A stretch of DNA of 61,139 bases from CBIHNH01 sp966211425 (GCA_966211425.1 CBIHNH010000001.1:1-61139), one strand, 5' to 3'; shown: positions 40,022 through 49,048, counted from the stretch's first letter. Made by a program: numbers and translations. The notes: generated by a model from the letters alone, not told the origin.

Positions 40022-41269
40022 ATGGCTAAGGTACTGAGAGATTTATTGGATGCGGAGGAGCCGATCTTTTCGCTTAGTTTACAGCAACTTGAACGTGCGA
40101 GTGGGCGCCACGGCACGGACGCTCGTCTGGTCGGTGAAATTGCTGAAAAGGTGCACAAATCCGTCGCAAGCCTCGGTCTCGATACCAAGGACACTACCGA
40201 CGAAGAACTGCACTCTGCGATGATGAGCCGGATGCAAACCGATAACGAACGGGTTACGAAACTCATTGGCGGAACTGACGCTGATGATGTCACGGCGATG
40301 GTGCCACTGATTGTTGCTGCTGTCGAAAAGATGAAAATTAATCGGAGTTGCTGGGTCCTGAAGCGTTCGGTTGCGAAACGTCTTCTGCATACGATGCCGC
40401 CAGAGAAGCTTATGAAACACCTTGGGTACCGTTCCGTTGACAGTATGCTCAAGCATGAGAATATCGACGAAGTATATACAGCTCTTCGCTTTTCGGAAGG
40501 CGGTGAATGGCTTAACAAATATAACGAGCTATTTAAGACTGTTACGCCGAGCGACTTTGAGACGAGAGATATCTCTATTGTGGTGATGGATCACGATAAA
40601 TACGTCGACCTGGCGGAAAGCTTTGTGAAAAAGAAGCTCCATAACATCACGCACACGAAGGAGATGGGCGTCATCGTCGTTGTACCGATGCATACCGAGC
40701 GCATGAAAGGAATTACCCTAAAAACGCTGCCACTGATCTTTCATTATATTAACGAGATCCGTCTGTATAGCGCGTTCTTCAAACTCAAACAGGTAGAGAA
40801 GAACTTCGGTGAGACGGTCGTAGAAACCTTGATCGCTGATCCGGATTCTGGCGCACAGATGGTTGGCCAGAATGTCCATTGGCGGGTGATCCAGCGATAC
40901 TTTGGCAAGATGAAGGACGAGAACCACCCTGAGGCCTTCCAGCCGCATGTACACCCCGAGGATCTCCACTGGCGTCGTGCTGAGGAGATGTTGGCAGTGC
41001 TCGATCCAGAGATGGCTTTTTGGGTCGAGCAGGATTATGTCGGACGAATAGCGAGCGATGGTCTGCCGATAACCTTCAATATGATGGATGTTAGCCTGGC
41101 GTACTCTAACGACGAACCGTTCAAGACTCGGTACTACTACCACTTCCGGGAGAGTCTGTGGAACGAGATATTTATGCGCTACATGGGAAGCAAAAACCTT
41201 GAAGACAGCATCTTAAAACAACTTGATAACGATATGATTGCCCCAGAAACACTTGAGGTAGGACTCTAA
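40022..41269 (+). CDS. Unrecognised 415-aa soluble protein in a kinase-SLOG cassette
   Basis: I do not recognise this protein. It is soluble, with a helical N-terminal part (about 1-165) that includes VLKRSVAKRLLHTMPPEKLMKHLG. A mixed alpha/beta middle follows (about 170-260, with ISIVVMDHDKYVDLAE and MGVIVVVPMHTERMKG). The C-terminal half is helical, with many charged and aromatic residues (HVHPEDLHWRRAEEMLAVL). There is no membrane segment, Walker motif or obvious metal cluster. It starts two bases after the PfkB kinase gene and overlaps the SLOG gene by one base (TAATG), so all three are produced together. Confidence 0.6.
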   Translation: MAKVLRDLLDAEEPIFSLSLQQLERASGRHGTDARLVGEIAEKVHKSVASLGLDTKDTTDEELHSAMMSRMQTDNERVTKLIGGTDADDVTAMVPLIVAAVEKMKINRSCWVLKRSVAKRLLHTMPPEKLMKHLGYRSVDSMLKHENIDEVYTALRFSEGGEWLNKYNELFKTVTPSDFETRDISIVVMDHDKYVDLAESFVKKKLHNITHTKEMGVIVVVPMHTERMKGITLKTLPLIFHYINEIRLYSAFFKLKQVEKNFGETVVETLIADPDSGAQMVGQNVHWRVIQRYFGKMKDENHPEAFQPHVHPEDLHWRRAEEMLAVLDPEMAFWVEQDYVGRIASDGLPITFNMMDVSLAYSNDEPFKTRYYYHFRESLWNEIFMRYMGSKNLEDSILKQLDNDMIAPETLEVGL

Positions 41270-41883
41270 TGAAAAAAAATCAGTATCAAATATGTGTGTC
41301 GGGCGCCGCCGCTGGCGATACAGTAGAAACCTCGCACCAGCTCGCGTTTCGACTCGGTAAGGCAATCGCCAAATCGGGCCACACGCTCTTGACTGGAGCG
41401 ACCGTCGGCCTACCTCACTACGCAGCCATCGGTGCGCACGCTGAAAATGGCCTCAGTATCGGCTTTAGTCCCGCCAGCTCGCATCGAGAGCATATCAAGT
41501 CGTATCGTCTTCCGACTAAAGAGTTCGACTATATCAACTTTACTGGCATGGAATACGTTGGTCGTGACGTACACCTCGTCCGTAGCAGCGACGCAGTCAT
41601 TACAGTGGGCGGTCGAATGGGCAGTCTGCATGAATTTTCTACGGCTGCCGAGAGCAACAAAGTCTGTGGCGTTCTGCTCGGAAGTGGTGGTTTGGCGGAC
41701 TTCATCCCGATGCTCGTCAAGCATATACCGACACCTGGAGCAGCGAAGATTATCTATGATACCGATCCTGAACGACTTGTGGAGCAGGTCATTGCCGCTC
41801 TCGATGTGAAGTTCGCTGTCGATCCTATTGGTGACGACGTGCCGATAGAACACGCCCCCGTTAGCAAGAACCGTCGCGGCTAA
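41269..41883 (+). CDS. SLOG/LOG-like Rossmann protein
   Basis: This 204-residue protein opens with a strand ICVSGAA and the segment SGHTLLTGATVGLPHYAA. GGRMGSLHEFSTAAE corresponds to the PGGxGTxxE motif of LOG/SLOG proteins. LOG enzymes hydrolyse nucleoside-5'-monophosphates, and SLOG domains bind nucleotide-derived ligands. The first Gly-Thr is changed to Met-Gly-Ser, but the key Glu remains. Function in this cassette is unknown; release or sensing of a nucleotide-sugar product is a testable guess. Confidence 0.75.
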   Translation: MKKNQYQICVSGAAAGDTVETSHQLAFRLGKAIAKSGHTLLTGATVGLPHYAAIGAHAENGLSIGFSPASSHREHIKSYRLPTKEFDYINFTGMEYVGRDVHLVRSSDAVITVGGRMGSLHEFSTAAESNKVCGVLLGSGGLADFIPMLVKHIPTPGAAKIIYDTDPERLVEQVIAALDVKFAVDPIGDDVPIEHAPVSKNRRG

Positions 41884-41885
41884 AC

Positions 41886-41894
41886 TGCTACAAT
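41886..41894 (+). promoter_or_regulatory. Extended -10 TGC-TACAAT, leaderless type
   Basis: TACAAT (41889-41894), preceded by TGC, ends six bases before the uvrB GTG at 41901. Confidence 0.6.
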
Positions 41895-41900
41895 ATTGAG

Positions 41901-43874
41901 GTGAACAAGTTCCAGCTCAAGAGCAAATATCAACCAACTGGAGACCAACCAGCCGCCATTAAGCAATTACTGGGTGGTCTCGATGCTGGTGAGCGTGAGC
42001 AGACACTACTCGGTGTAACCGGATCAGGCAAGACGTTTACGATGGCGAATATTATTCAGGATCGTAACGTTCCAACTCTAGTGATAGCTCATAACAAAAC
42101 GCTTGCTGCGCAGCTTTTTTCAGAGTTCAAATCATACTTTCCCGATAACGAAGTTCACTATTTTGTGAGCTATTTTGACTATTACCAACCAGAAGCCTAT
42201 ATGGTCAGCAGTGATACGTATATCGAAAAAGACAGCAAGATCAACGAAGAGATTGACCGTCTTCGTCACGCCGCAACTGCTTCGCTACTCAGCCGACGCG
42301 ACGTTATTATCGTGGCGAGCGTCAGCTGTATCTACGGCATCGGTTCGGTTGAGGACTACGGCGGAATGGCTTTGACAATCAAGAAAGGCGAACGTCGTTC
42401 TCGGGACAAGTTCTTACGCCATTTGACGGACATCCAGTATCATCGTAACGATATAGACTTTGCGCGAGCTACATTCCGAGTACGCGGAGATGTCGTTGAT
42501 GTATTTCCGGCAAGTAGCGAATCGGCGTATCGAGTTGAGTTTTTCGGTGATGAGATAGATAGGATTACCGAGATTAATCCGTTAACGGGCGAGATAATCC
42601 GCGAATCGTCAGAGGTAAAGATTTTCCCAAGCTCACACTACGTAACGCCACAGGAGAAGCTAAAAGGCGCACTGGTTAACATTCGCGACGAATTGGCGGC
42701 CCGGCTTGAATACTTCCGTTCACGAGATATGCTTCTTGAAGCCCAACGCATCGAGCAGCGTACACGTTATGATTTGGAGCTGCTAGAGGAAACGGGTTTC
42801 GTGAAGGGGATCGAGAACTACAGTCGCTACCTAACAAACCGCGAACCAGGTGAGCAACCAGCGACACTGATGGATTATTTTCCTGATGACTTTTTGCTGC
42901 TCGTCGACGAGTCTCATATGACGCTTCCGCAGGTGCGTGGCATGTATAACGGAGACCGTGCTCGCAAAGAGGTTCTCGTTGAGCACGGGTTTCGTCTGCC
43001 AAGTGCACTTGATAACCGACCCCTGACCTTTACCGAGTTTGATCGCCACATAAACCAAGCGATATATGTTTCCGCTACACCGTCGGAATATGAGCTCACT
43101 CACTCTCCGAAACCGGCAGAACAGGTGATTAGACCAACCGGTCTGCTCGATCCGATTATCGACGTGCGGCCAATCGACGGCCAGATCGACGATCTTATCG
43201 CTGAGATTCGTGAACGCATCGATAAGCAACAGAGGGTCTTGGTCACAACGCTGACTAAACGAATGGCCGAGGATCTGAGCACCTACCTGCAGGAGCTGGA
43301 GATAAAAACTGCCTATATCCACAGCGATGTCGATACGTTAGAACGAGGGGATATCCTCCGTGACCTCCGGCTCGGCGTATATGACGTGCTCGTCGGCATT
43401 AACTTACTCAGGGAGGGTCTCGATCTGCCGGAAGTCAGTTTGGTGGCGATTATGGATGCGGACAAGGAGGGATTCCTGCGGAGCACGAGTGCGCTCGTAC
43501 AGACCATCGGGCGCGCGGCGCGCCATGAACAGGGTCGGGTTCTCATGTATGCCGATAACATAACCGACTCGATGCGAGCGGCGATCGATGAGACCGCGCG
43601 ACGTCGCGAAAAACAAGAGGCTTTCAATAAAGAGCATGGCATAACCCCTGTTGGCGTGGATAAGGCGATCGGCGAAGGGTTGCGTGCTATCATCCCGCAG
43701 AAGGAAGGTGACAAGAAAGCAAAACTCAATCTCAAAAAGATTCCAAAGGATGAATACCCCGCGCTTGTTCGTGAATTGACGGCACAAATGGAGCTCGCTA
43801 GTGCAAATCTAGAGTTTGAGCGTGCGGCTGAGCTACGTGACACGATCGCTGATATCAAGCAAACTATCAAATAG
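41901..43874 (+). CDS. uvrB: Excinuclease ABC subunit B
   Basis: At 657 residues this is full length. The Walker A is GVTGSGKTFTMAN (near 40), the beta-hairpin region includes FVSYFDYYQPEAYMVSSDTY, and helicase motifs follow (LLVDESHMTLPQV and YVSATPSEYE). Motifs V and VI (GINLLREGLDLPEVSLVAI and QTIGRAARH) and the C-terminal UVR domain (LTAQMELASANLEFERAAELRD) complete it. It verifies DNA damage delivered by UvrA and recruits UvrC. The GTG start has no ribosome site but a -10 box six bases upstream. Confidence 0.96.
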   Translation: MNKFQLKSKYQPTGDQPAAIKQLLGGLDAGEREQTLLGVTGSGKTFTMANIIQDRNVPTLVIAHNKTLAAQLFSEFKSYFPDNEVHYFVSYFDYYQPEAYMVSSDTYIEKDSKINEEIDRLRHAATASLLSRRDVIIVASVSCIYGIGSVEDYGGMALTIKKGERRSRDKFLRHLTDIQYHRNDIDFARATFRVRGDVVDVFPASSESAYRVEFFGDEIDRITEINPLTGEIIRESSEVKIFPSSHYVTPQEKLKGALVNIRDELAARLEYFRSRDMLLEAQRIEQRTRYDLELLEETGFVKGIENYSRYLTNREPGEQPATLMDYFPDDFLLLVDESHMTLPQVRGMYNGDRARKEVLVEHGFRLPSALDNRPLTFTEFDRHINQAIYVSATPSEYELTHSPKPAEQVIRPTGLLDPIIDVRPIDGQIDDLIAEIRERIDKQQRVLVTTLTKRMAEDLSTYLQELEIKTAYIHSDVDTLERGDILRDLRLGVYDVLVGINLLREGLDLPEVSLVAIMDADKEGFLRSTSALVQTIGRAARHEQGRVLMYADNITDSMRAAIDETARRREKQEAFNKEHGITPVGVDKAIGEGLRAIIPQKEGDKKAKLNLKKIPKDEYPALVRELTAQMELASANLEFERAAELRDTIADIKQTIK

Positions 43875-43887
43875 ACTTCTCCGCCTC

Positions 43888-43896
43888 TGGTATACT
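43888..43896 (+). promoter_or_regulatory. Extended -10 TGG-TATACT, leaderless type
   Basis: TATACT (43891-43896), preceded by TGG, ends seven bases before the gatC ATG at 43904. Confidence 0.6.
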
Positions 43897-43903
43897 AAAT
43901 ACA

Positions 43904-44197
43904 ATGAACGCAATTTCTATTGATGATGTCAAAAAGCTTGCCGTATTGTCGGCTCTAAACCTGAGCGATGCTGAGGCGACGGACATGCAGCACGATCTGG
44001 TTGAAATACTCGGGTACGTCGAGCAACTCCAGCAGGTCGACACTGAAGGCATTGAGCCGACTTATCAGATTCATGGGCTTGAGACTGTTACGAGACGTGA
44101 TGAGATTGTTGACTACGGAATCGACCGTGATGCGCTGCTCACGAACGCACCAAAGCAAACAGGTGGCTCTATCGCCGTACCAAGGGTGCTCGAATGA
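43904..44197 (+). CDS. gatC: Aspartyl/glutamyl-tRNA amidotransferase subunit C
   Basis: This 97-residue subunit bridges GatA and GatB. The family pattern is complete: DVKKLAVLSALNLSDAEA, then VEILGYVEQLQQVDTEGIEPTY, then a Arg-Asp-Glu segment (TRRDEIVDY) and the end GGSIAVPRVLE. The gatA ATG overlaps its stop codon (ATGA). The complex makes Gln-tRNA-Gln and/or Asn-tRNA-Asn, standard where GlnRS or AsnRS is absent. Confidence 0.94.
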   Translation: MNAISIDDVKKLAVLSALNLSDAEATDMQHDLVEILGYVEQLQQVDTEGIEPTYQIHGLETVTRRDEIVDYGIDRDALLTNAPKQTGGSIAVPRVLE

Positions 44198-45585
44198 CCA
44201 TTGGTGACGTCCAAGCTGAAATCGACCGGACTTCTGTCCGAGCCGTGGTCACGGCCGCACTCGAACGAGCAAAGGCCGACAAGACGAATGCGATTCTCGA
44301 AACCATGGACGAACGTGCACTTGAGCGTGCCGATGAGATAGATACGGAGCGTCGAGCAGGCGAATCGCGCGGACCGCTCACCGGCATTCCGTTTATCGCT
44401 AAAGATAACATGCTGACATTCGGAGGAAAAACGACCGCTGCATCAAAACTGCTCGAGAACTTCACAGCGCCGTTTCAGTCTGAGGCGATCGAACGACTCG
44501 AAGGGGCAGGCGCAATCTGTATCGCGAAGGCAAACCTTGATGCGTTTGCCCACGGTGGAAGCACTGAGAACTCAGCATTTGGACCGACGACCAATCCTCA
44601 CGACAAAGCCCGTGTTGCGGGCGGTAGCTCAGGAGGATCGGCTGCGGTTGTTGCTCTCGACATAGTTCCGTTTGCACTCGGCACTGATACTGGCGGTTCA
44701 ATTCGTGAGCCCGCAAGCTTTTGTGGTGTCGTCGGTATGAAGCCGACGTATGGTGCCGTTAGCCGCTATGGGGTTGTTGCGATGGCGAGTAGCACTGATG
44801 TAGTCGGCACACTAAGCCATACCGCTACTGATGCTCAACTGGTTATGAATACTATCGCAGGCCAGGACAGTAAGGACAGCACGACTATCGACTCACCGTA
44901 TGAGACCTCTACGGTCTCGGTTGGTAAAAAAATAGGCGTTATCAAAGAGTGGCTTGAGGATGGTGTCGCCGAAGAAGTCCGCGTCGCAACAATGGGTGCG
45001 ATTCAGCGACTGCGAGAACAGGGCTATGAGGTTGAAGAAGTGTCGCTGCCATCTTTGAAGTATGCTTTGGCGGTCTATTACATTATTGTTCCGGCGGAAG
45101 TTGCCTCAAACTTGGCGCGCTATGATGGCATCAGGTATGGCGTGCGACCAGAGGATGCAGCTTCTTTGAGTGAGGTGTATTCTCAGACGCGAACTAACGG
45201 GTTCATGCCGGAGAACAAACGTCGAATCTTGATAGGTAATTATGTGCTTTCGAGTGGGTATTATGACGCGTATTTCCAAAAGGCGGCAAAGGTTAGAACG
45301 CTCGTAGTGGAAGAATTTAATGATGCGTTCGAGACCTATGACTTTCTCGTTGGGCCGACGGTTCCAACGGTGGCTTTTGGCCTTGGCCAAAATACTCATG
45401 ACCCGCTCAGCATGTACTTGGCTGATCAGATGACCGTCTCGGCTAGTCTCGCTGGCCTGCCTGCTATTAGCGTACCCGTACAGAGCTCCGGACTTCCGGT
45501 TGGATTTCAGATAATTGCTAACCGTGGAAACGACGTTTCGGTACTTGAGCTTGCCAAAACACTCGAAATGGAGACGAGCGCATAA
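44194..45585 (+). CDS. gatA: Aspartyl/glutamyl-tRNA amidotransferase subunit A
   Basis: This 463-residue glutaminase subunit has the amidase signature. The catalytic Lys is in FIAKDNM (near residue 70), the AGGSSGGSAA loop includes the cis-Ser, and the nucleophilic Ser is in TDTGGSIREPASFCG. The rest of the fold (GMKPTYGAVSRYG, ISVPVQ) is intact. It supplies ammonia from glutamine to GatB. The next gene, an unexpected membrane protein, begins one base after its stop. Confidence 0.96.
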   Translation: MTIGDVQAEIDRTSVRAVVTAALERAKADKTNAILETMDERALERADEIDTERRAGESRGPLTGIPFIAKDNMLTFGGKTTAASKLLENFTAPFQSEAIERLEGAGAICIAKANLDAFAHGGSTENSAFGPTTNPHDKARVAGGSSGGSAAVVALDIVPFALGTDTGGSIREPASFCGVVGMKPTYGAVSRYGVVAMASSTDVVGTLSHTATDAQLVMNTIAGQDSKDSTTIDSPYETSTVSVGKKIGVIKEWLEDGVAEEVRVATMGAIQRLREQGYEVEEVSLPSLKYALAVYYIIVPAEVASNLARYDGIRYGVRPEDAASLSEVYSQTRTNGFMPENKRRILIGNYVLSSGYYDAYFQKAAKVRTLVVEEFNDAFETYDFLVGPTVPTVAFGLGQNTHDPLSMYLADQMTVSASLAGLPAISVPVQSSGLPVGFQIIANRGNDVSVLELAKTLEMETSA

Positions 45586-45586
45586 T

Positions 45587-46003
45587 ATGGATACGTTGAT
45601 TCTAGTCATGTTTTTTGTGGTAGTGGTCATTGGACTCTTGCTCTTGATTTTTATGTCAGTGACCCGGCGCAGCGGACGTCTTCTGGACCAAACGAAATAC
45701 CGTAGCCGCTGGCTTGCTATTACCCAACAAATGGGCAGCACATCGGACAGTTGGCAGTTTGCGATATTGAGTGCCGACAAATTGCTGGACGGCGCGATGC
45801 GTGAACGAGGTATTTCAGGAAATACGCTCGGTGAACGACTCAAGAACGCAAAGCCATACCTGTCTAATATCGAGGGCGTGTGGCGTGCACACAAGCTTCG
45901 TAACCGCATCGCTCACGAAGATAGCGTCGCCGTGACAAGACGTCAGGCGAGTGAAGCGCTCAAAATATTTAAGAAAGCATTAACTGATTTGGGGGCACTT
46001 TGA
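45587..46003 (+). CDS. Membrane-anchored HEPN-like protein inserted in the gatCAB operon
   Basis: This 138-residue protein has one N-terminal membrane helix (about 5-25) and a helical cytoplasmic domain. The domain carries LRNRIAHED with R105 and H110, matching the RX4-6H motif of HEPN-superfamily ribonuclease-like domains. The helices around it (SWQFAILSADKLLDGAM and ASEALKIFKKALTDL) also match the antiparallel HEPN bundle. Many HEPN proteins cleave RNA; others only bind. It starts one base after gatA, and the gatB ATG overlaps its TGA, so it must be co-translated with the amidotransferase. The longer in-frame start at 45515 lies inside gatA. Confidence 0.75.
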   Translation: MDTLILVMFFVVVVIGLLLLIFMSVTRRSGRLLDQTKYRSRWLAITQQMGSTSDSWQFAILSADKLLDGAMRERGISGNTLGERLKNAKPYLSNIEGVWRAHKLRNRIAHEDSVAVTRRQASEALKIFKKALTDLGAL

Positions 46004-47454
46004 TGACGCTTGCTGAGGTGATGGAGCGCTATCAGCCGACGATTGGTATCGAGTGTCACGTCCAGCTGAGTACAAAGACGAAGCTGTTTAGTGGCGCCGA
46101 CAATGATGCGCGCGACAAGGAGCCAAACACAACGGTAAGCCCGATATGCTTTGGATTTCCAGGCGTTTTGCCGGTTCTGAACGACGAGGCACTCACATTA
46201 GCGATCCGTGCTGGACTTGCGCTGAAGGCATCTATTCCTGAGGTTAGCCGCTTTGAACGGAAGCACTATTTTTATCCCGATCTACCAAAAGGCTATCAGA
46301 TCACGCAGTTAGCTGAACCGGTTATAGTCGGCGGTACGGTAGAGGCGCCCCAGCTCGATGGTACAACGAAACCTGTTCGAATTCATCATGCACACCTAGA
46401 GGAAGATGCCGGCAAACTAACTCATCCAGCAGGACAGGCTGAAAGTTTCGTAGATCTAAACCGTGCAGGTACTCCGCTCATCGAGATCGTATCCGAAGCG
46501 GATATACATAGTCCAGCAGAAGCGCGGGCATTCGCGCAAGAACTTTACAAGTTAATGACTTTTGCAGGCGTAACGCATGGTGACTTGTACCATGGCAACA
46601 TGCGTTTTGACGTAAATATATCACTCGCACCGATAGGCGTTGAGACTCTTGGAACGCGCGCCGAGATAAAGAACCTAAATTCATTTCGAGCTGTTGAGAA
46701 AGCGGCCGAGTTTGAATGCATCAGACAAGCGGCCATCCTAGACAAGGAAGAGTTGGTCGTTCAGGAAACTCGCGGATGGAATGAAGATAAGCAGCAGACC
46801 TTTTCACAGCGCAGCAAAGAGGATGCACATGACTATCGGTACTTTCCGGATGCAGATATTCCACCGGTCAGGATTAACGCCGAGCGCGTCACGGCCGCCA
46901 AGGAGTCTATGCCAAGGCTCCCAGCTGACTATCGTAGTGCATGGTCATCGCTCGAACTCGACTCATCGGTCGTCAATGCGCTCCTCGCATCACGCCTATC
47001 AGCAGAAATCATCTATGAGATTCAAAAGTCTGCTGGCGACGAACATGCCGCCAGAAGTGCCCACTGGTTTGCGAGCGTGGTTGATGATGAAGAAACTGAA
47101 ACTTCCGCGTCAAACCAGCTTTCTGCAAACGCTCTGATTGATTTGTCGGCGATGGTGAGCGAATCGCTCATTAGCTCTACCGGTGCAAAACAGATATTTA
47201 ACGAGTTGCGACGCGACGGAGGTTCACCTCGAACGATCGCCGAAGAAAAGAACTTACTCCAGGTTAGCGATGAAGGCGAGATAGCGGCTATCGTCGATGC
47301 GGTTCTGGCGGCCCCCGACTCTCAAAAAGCTGTCACCGACATCCGCTCAGGCAACGACAAAGCGATTGGCTATCTCGTTGGGCAGGTGATGAAGCTTTCC
47401 CACGGGAAGGCTAATCCCGCACTGGCTCAGAAGCTGATCCGCGAACGTATCTAA
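46003..47454 (+). CDS. gatB: Aspartyl/glutamyl-tRNA amidotransferase subunit B
   Basis: This 483-residue subunit binds tRNA and carries out the kinase and transamidase steps. The N-terminal cradle has GIECHVQLSTKTKLFSGA and YFYPDLPKGYQITQ. DLNRAGTPLIEIVSE and MRFDVNISL follow, then KNLNSFRAVEKAAEFE, SKEDAHDYRYFPDADIPP and the C-terminal YqeY-like domain. The ATG at 46003 overlaps the TGA of the upstream gene. A TTG one codon earlier is a less likely start. The order gatC, gatA, unknown, gatB is unusual. Confidence 0.96.
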   Translation: MTLAEVMERYQPTIGIECHVQLSTKTKLFSGADNDARDKEPNTTVSPICFGFPGVLPVLNDEALTLAIRAGLALKASIPEVSRFERKHYFYPDLPKGYQITQLAEPVIVGGTVEAPQLDGTTKPVRIHHAHLEEDAGKLTHPAGQAESFVDLNRAGTPLIEIVSEADIHSPAEARAFAQELYKLMTFAGVTHGDLYHGNMRFDVNISLAPIGVETLGTRAEIKNLNSFRAVEKAAEFECIRQAAILDKEELVVQETRGWNEDKQQTFSQRSKEDAHDYRYFPDADIPPVRINAERVTAAKESMPRLPADYRSAWSSLELDSSVVNALLASRLSAEIIYEIQKSAGDEHAARSAHWFASVVDDEETETSASNQLSANALIDLSAMVSESLISSTGAKQIFNELRRDGGSPRTIAEEKNLLQVSDEGEIAAIVDAVLAAPDSQKAVTDIRSGNDKAIGYLVGQVMKLSHGKANPALAQKLIRERI

Positions 47455-47464
47455 AAGGAGGGCT

Positions 47465-48343
47465 ATGAAACAACCGACTAAGGCTATCATCTGTGCTGCC
47501 GGGCTTGGGACGCGATTTCTACCGCAAACAAAGGCGATGCCAAAAGAGATGCTGCCTATTATAGACCGCCCAGTTATCCAGCTGATTGTCGAAGAGGTTG
47601 TGGCCGCAGGTGTTACCGATATCATCATCGTCACCGGTAGTACGAAGCGTGCCATCGAAGACCATTTTGATCGATCCGATGAACTAGAGACAGAGCTGCG
47701 CGATAAAGGCAAAGGCGACAAGGCTGATGAGATCAAAAAGATTGCTGAGTTGGCAAATTTCGTCTATGTACGGCAAAAAGGAACACCGAAGGGCAACGCC
47801 CGACCAGTCCTTAATGCTCGTCATCTCATCAATGATGACGAGCCGTTTTTTGTGTTTTTCGCCGATGACTTTTTTCGCTCCGATGTACCTCGAGCTGTAC
47901 AGCTCAAAAATGCTTACATGCGTACGGGTAAATCGGTCATCTCGCTGATCGAAATTGACCGTTCAGAGGCTGACAAATACGGCATGGCAGCCATTAGTGA
48001 CGATCTCGGTGACGGCACCTTTAAGCTGACCGAACTGATCGAGAAGCCTGGTGCAGACCTGGCGCCGAGCTCATTCGCATCGGTTGGGGGTTATCTGCTG
48101 ACACCGGATATTCTCGCTATCATCGCCGAGGAAAAACCTGGAAAAGGCGGTGAGATAACGCTTGCCGACAGTATCAACAAGCTAGCGCAAGTCGACAAGG
48201 TTTACGGTCAATTCATTGATGGCGTTTGGCATGACACCGGCGATCAGCTCAAGTATCTCGAAGCGATTGTTGATAACGCACTCGTTCATCCAAAGCTGAG
48301 TGAGCCATTTCGTAACTATCTGAAGCACCGTCTCGATAATTAA
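47465..48343 (+). CDS. galU: UTP-glucose-1-phosphate uridylyltransferase
   Basis: This 292-residue nucleotidyltransferase opens with IICAAGLGTRFLPQTKAMPKEMLPI, the nucleotide-binding signature. Its EEVVAAGVTDIIIVTG, FFVFFADDFF metal-binding strand, LIEKPG and GVWHDTGDQLKYLEA segments are all family-specific. It makes UDP-glucose for glycosylated surface polymers. AAAAGGAGGG gives a strong ribosome site seven bases before the ATG, ten bases after gatB. Confidence 0.93.
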   Translation: MKQPTKAIICAAGLGTRFLPQTKAMPKEMLPIIDRPVIQLIVEEVVAAGVTDIIIVTGSTKRAIEDHFDRSDELETELRDKGKGDKADEIKKIAELANFVYVRQKGTPKGNARPVLNARHLINDDEPFFVFFADDFFRSDVPRAVQLKNAYMRTGKSVISLIEIDRSEADKYGMAAISDDLGDGTFKLTELIEKPGADLAPSSFASVGGYLLTPDILAIIAEEKPGKGGEITLADSINKLAQVDKVYGQFIDGVWHDTGDQLKYLEAIVDNALVHPKLSEPFRNYLKHRLDN

Positions 48344-48374
48344 GACAGTACAACAGGGGTAGTTGACGGGGTCA

Positions 48375-48383
48375 TGATATACT
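48375..48383 (+). promoter_or_regulatory. Extended -10 TGA-TATACT
   Basis: TATACT (48378-48383) follows TGA and gives a leader of about 30 bases with AAAGGAGC before the ATG at 48420. Confidence 0.55.
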
Positions 48384-48419
48384 AACAAATGACGCGAATT
48401 CTATAAAAGGAGCACTCTC

Positions 48420-48659
48420 ATGGACGCAATGCAAATACTCGTAATCATTCTGGCATCATTTCTGGCTCTGTTCCTTCTGCTTGCAGTGATTTTGATCGTA
48501 TTACTTATCAAAGTTACCCGCCAGATAAAACAGGTAACCACGTCAGCCCAGTCTGCTGCCGATAACATTAACTCTTTCGTCGGAAATGTCAGCAAGTTCA
48601 CTTCACCCGCAATCGTAGCTAAGCTGGTGATGGATCAACTAAAAAAGATGCGCAAGTAG
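48420..48659 (+). CDS. Small N-terminally anchored membrane protein
   Basis: This 79-residue protein has an N-terminal membrane helix (about 5-32) followed by a helical, amphipathic cytoplasmic part (KVTRQIKQVTTSAQSAADNI) that resembles DUF948-type or coiled-coil proteins. AAAGGAGC lies seven bases before the ATG. A second small membrane protein follows after 13 bases, so they probably work together. Confidence 0.7.
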   Translation: MDAMQILVIILASFLALFLLLAVILIVLLIKVTRQIKQVTTSAQSAADNINSFVGNVSKFTSPAIVAKLVMDQLKKMRK

Positions 48660-48672
48660 CGATAGCCCAGCG

Positions 48673-48990
48673 ATGCGTCGTTTTAAGTCATTTCTTCGGA
48701 AAAATCACGAAACCACTGTCAAAAACAATGAGCGCGAGGCAAAACTTGCGACGCTCGAAGTGCTCTTTAACGATCTCTATAACGATCGGCGGCGAATATA
48801 CAAACTGAACTTTTTCCGTGGTATCGTCTTTGGTGCAGGAAGTGCGCTCGGTGGAACGGTTGTTATCGCTCTGGCGGTCTGGCTCCTGTCGTTGTTTGTG
48901 AACGCGCCGCTTATCGGCGATATCTTTAAAAATGCGCAACAATCAATAGAACAGACTACCGAGCAATCTCGACAAAAAATCGATCAGTAG
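48673..48990 (+). CDS. DUF5665-type small membrane protein
   Basis: This 105-residue protein begins with basic and charged helices (about 1-50). One long hydrophobic segment follows (about 52-82, FFRGIVFGAGSALGGTVVIAL), preceded by the Phe-Phe-Arg-Gly pattern and ended by PLIGD, both seen in DUF5665. A helical Gln/Glu-rich tail closes it. Function is unknown. It is paired with the preceding 79-residue membrane protein. Confidence 0.68.
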   Translation: MRRFKSFLRKNHETTVKNNEREAKLATLEVLFNDLYNDRRRIYKLNFFRGIVFGAGSALGGTVVIALAVWLLSLFVNAPLIGDIFKNAQQSIEQTTEQSRQKIDQ

Positions 48991-49048
48991 GTTGGGTAAT
49001 TGTTTGCGGGTGAGACTGGCATATATTCCTCATCCATGACTAATCAAA

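Noticed and set aside
39913..40518. 201-residue minus-strand frame over the PfkB and 415-aa genes
   Set aside because: Antisense to two co-translated genes; composition rich in Ser and Arg with no motif.
45106..45909. 267-residue minus-strand frame across gatA and the HEPN-like gene
   Set aside because: The plus-strand genes here have overlapping start/stop signals and recognised motifs; the minus frame has none.
48363..48383. TTGACG as a -35 for the TATACT box upstream of 48420
   Set aside because: The spacer is only nine bases, too short; the extended -10 alone is the better reading.
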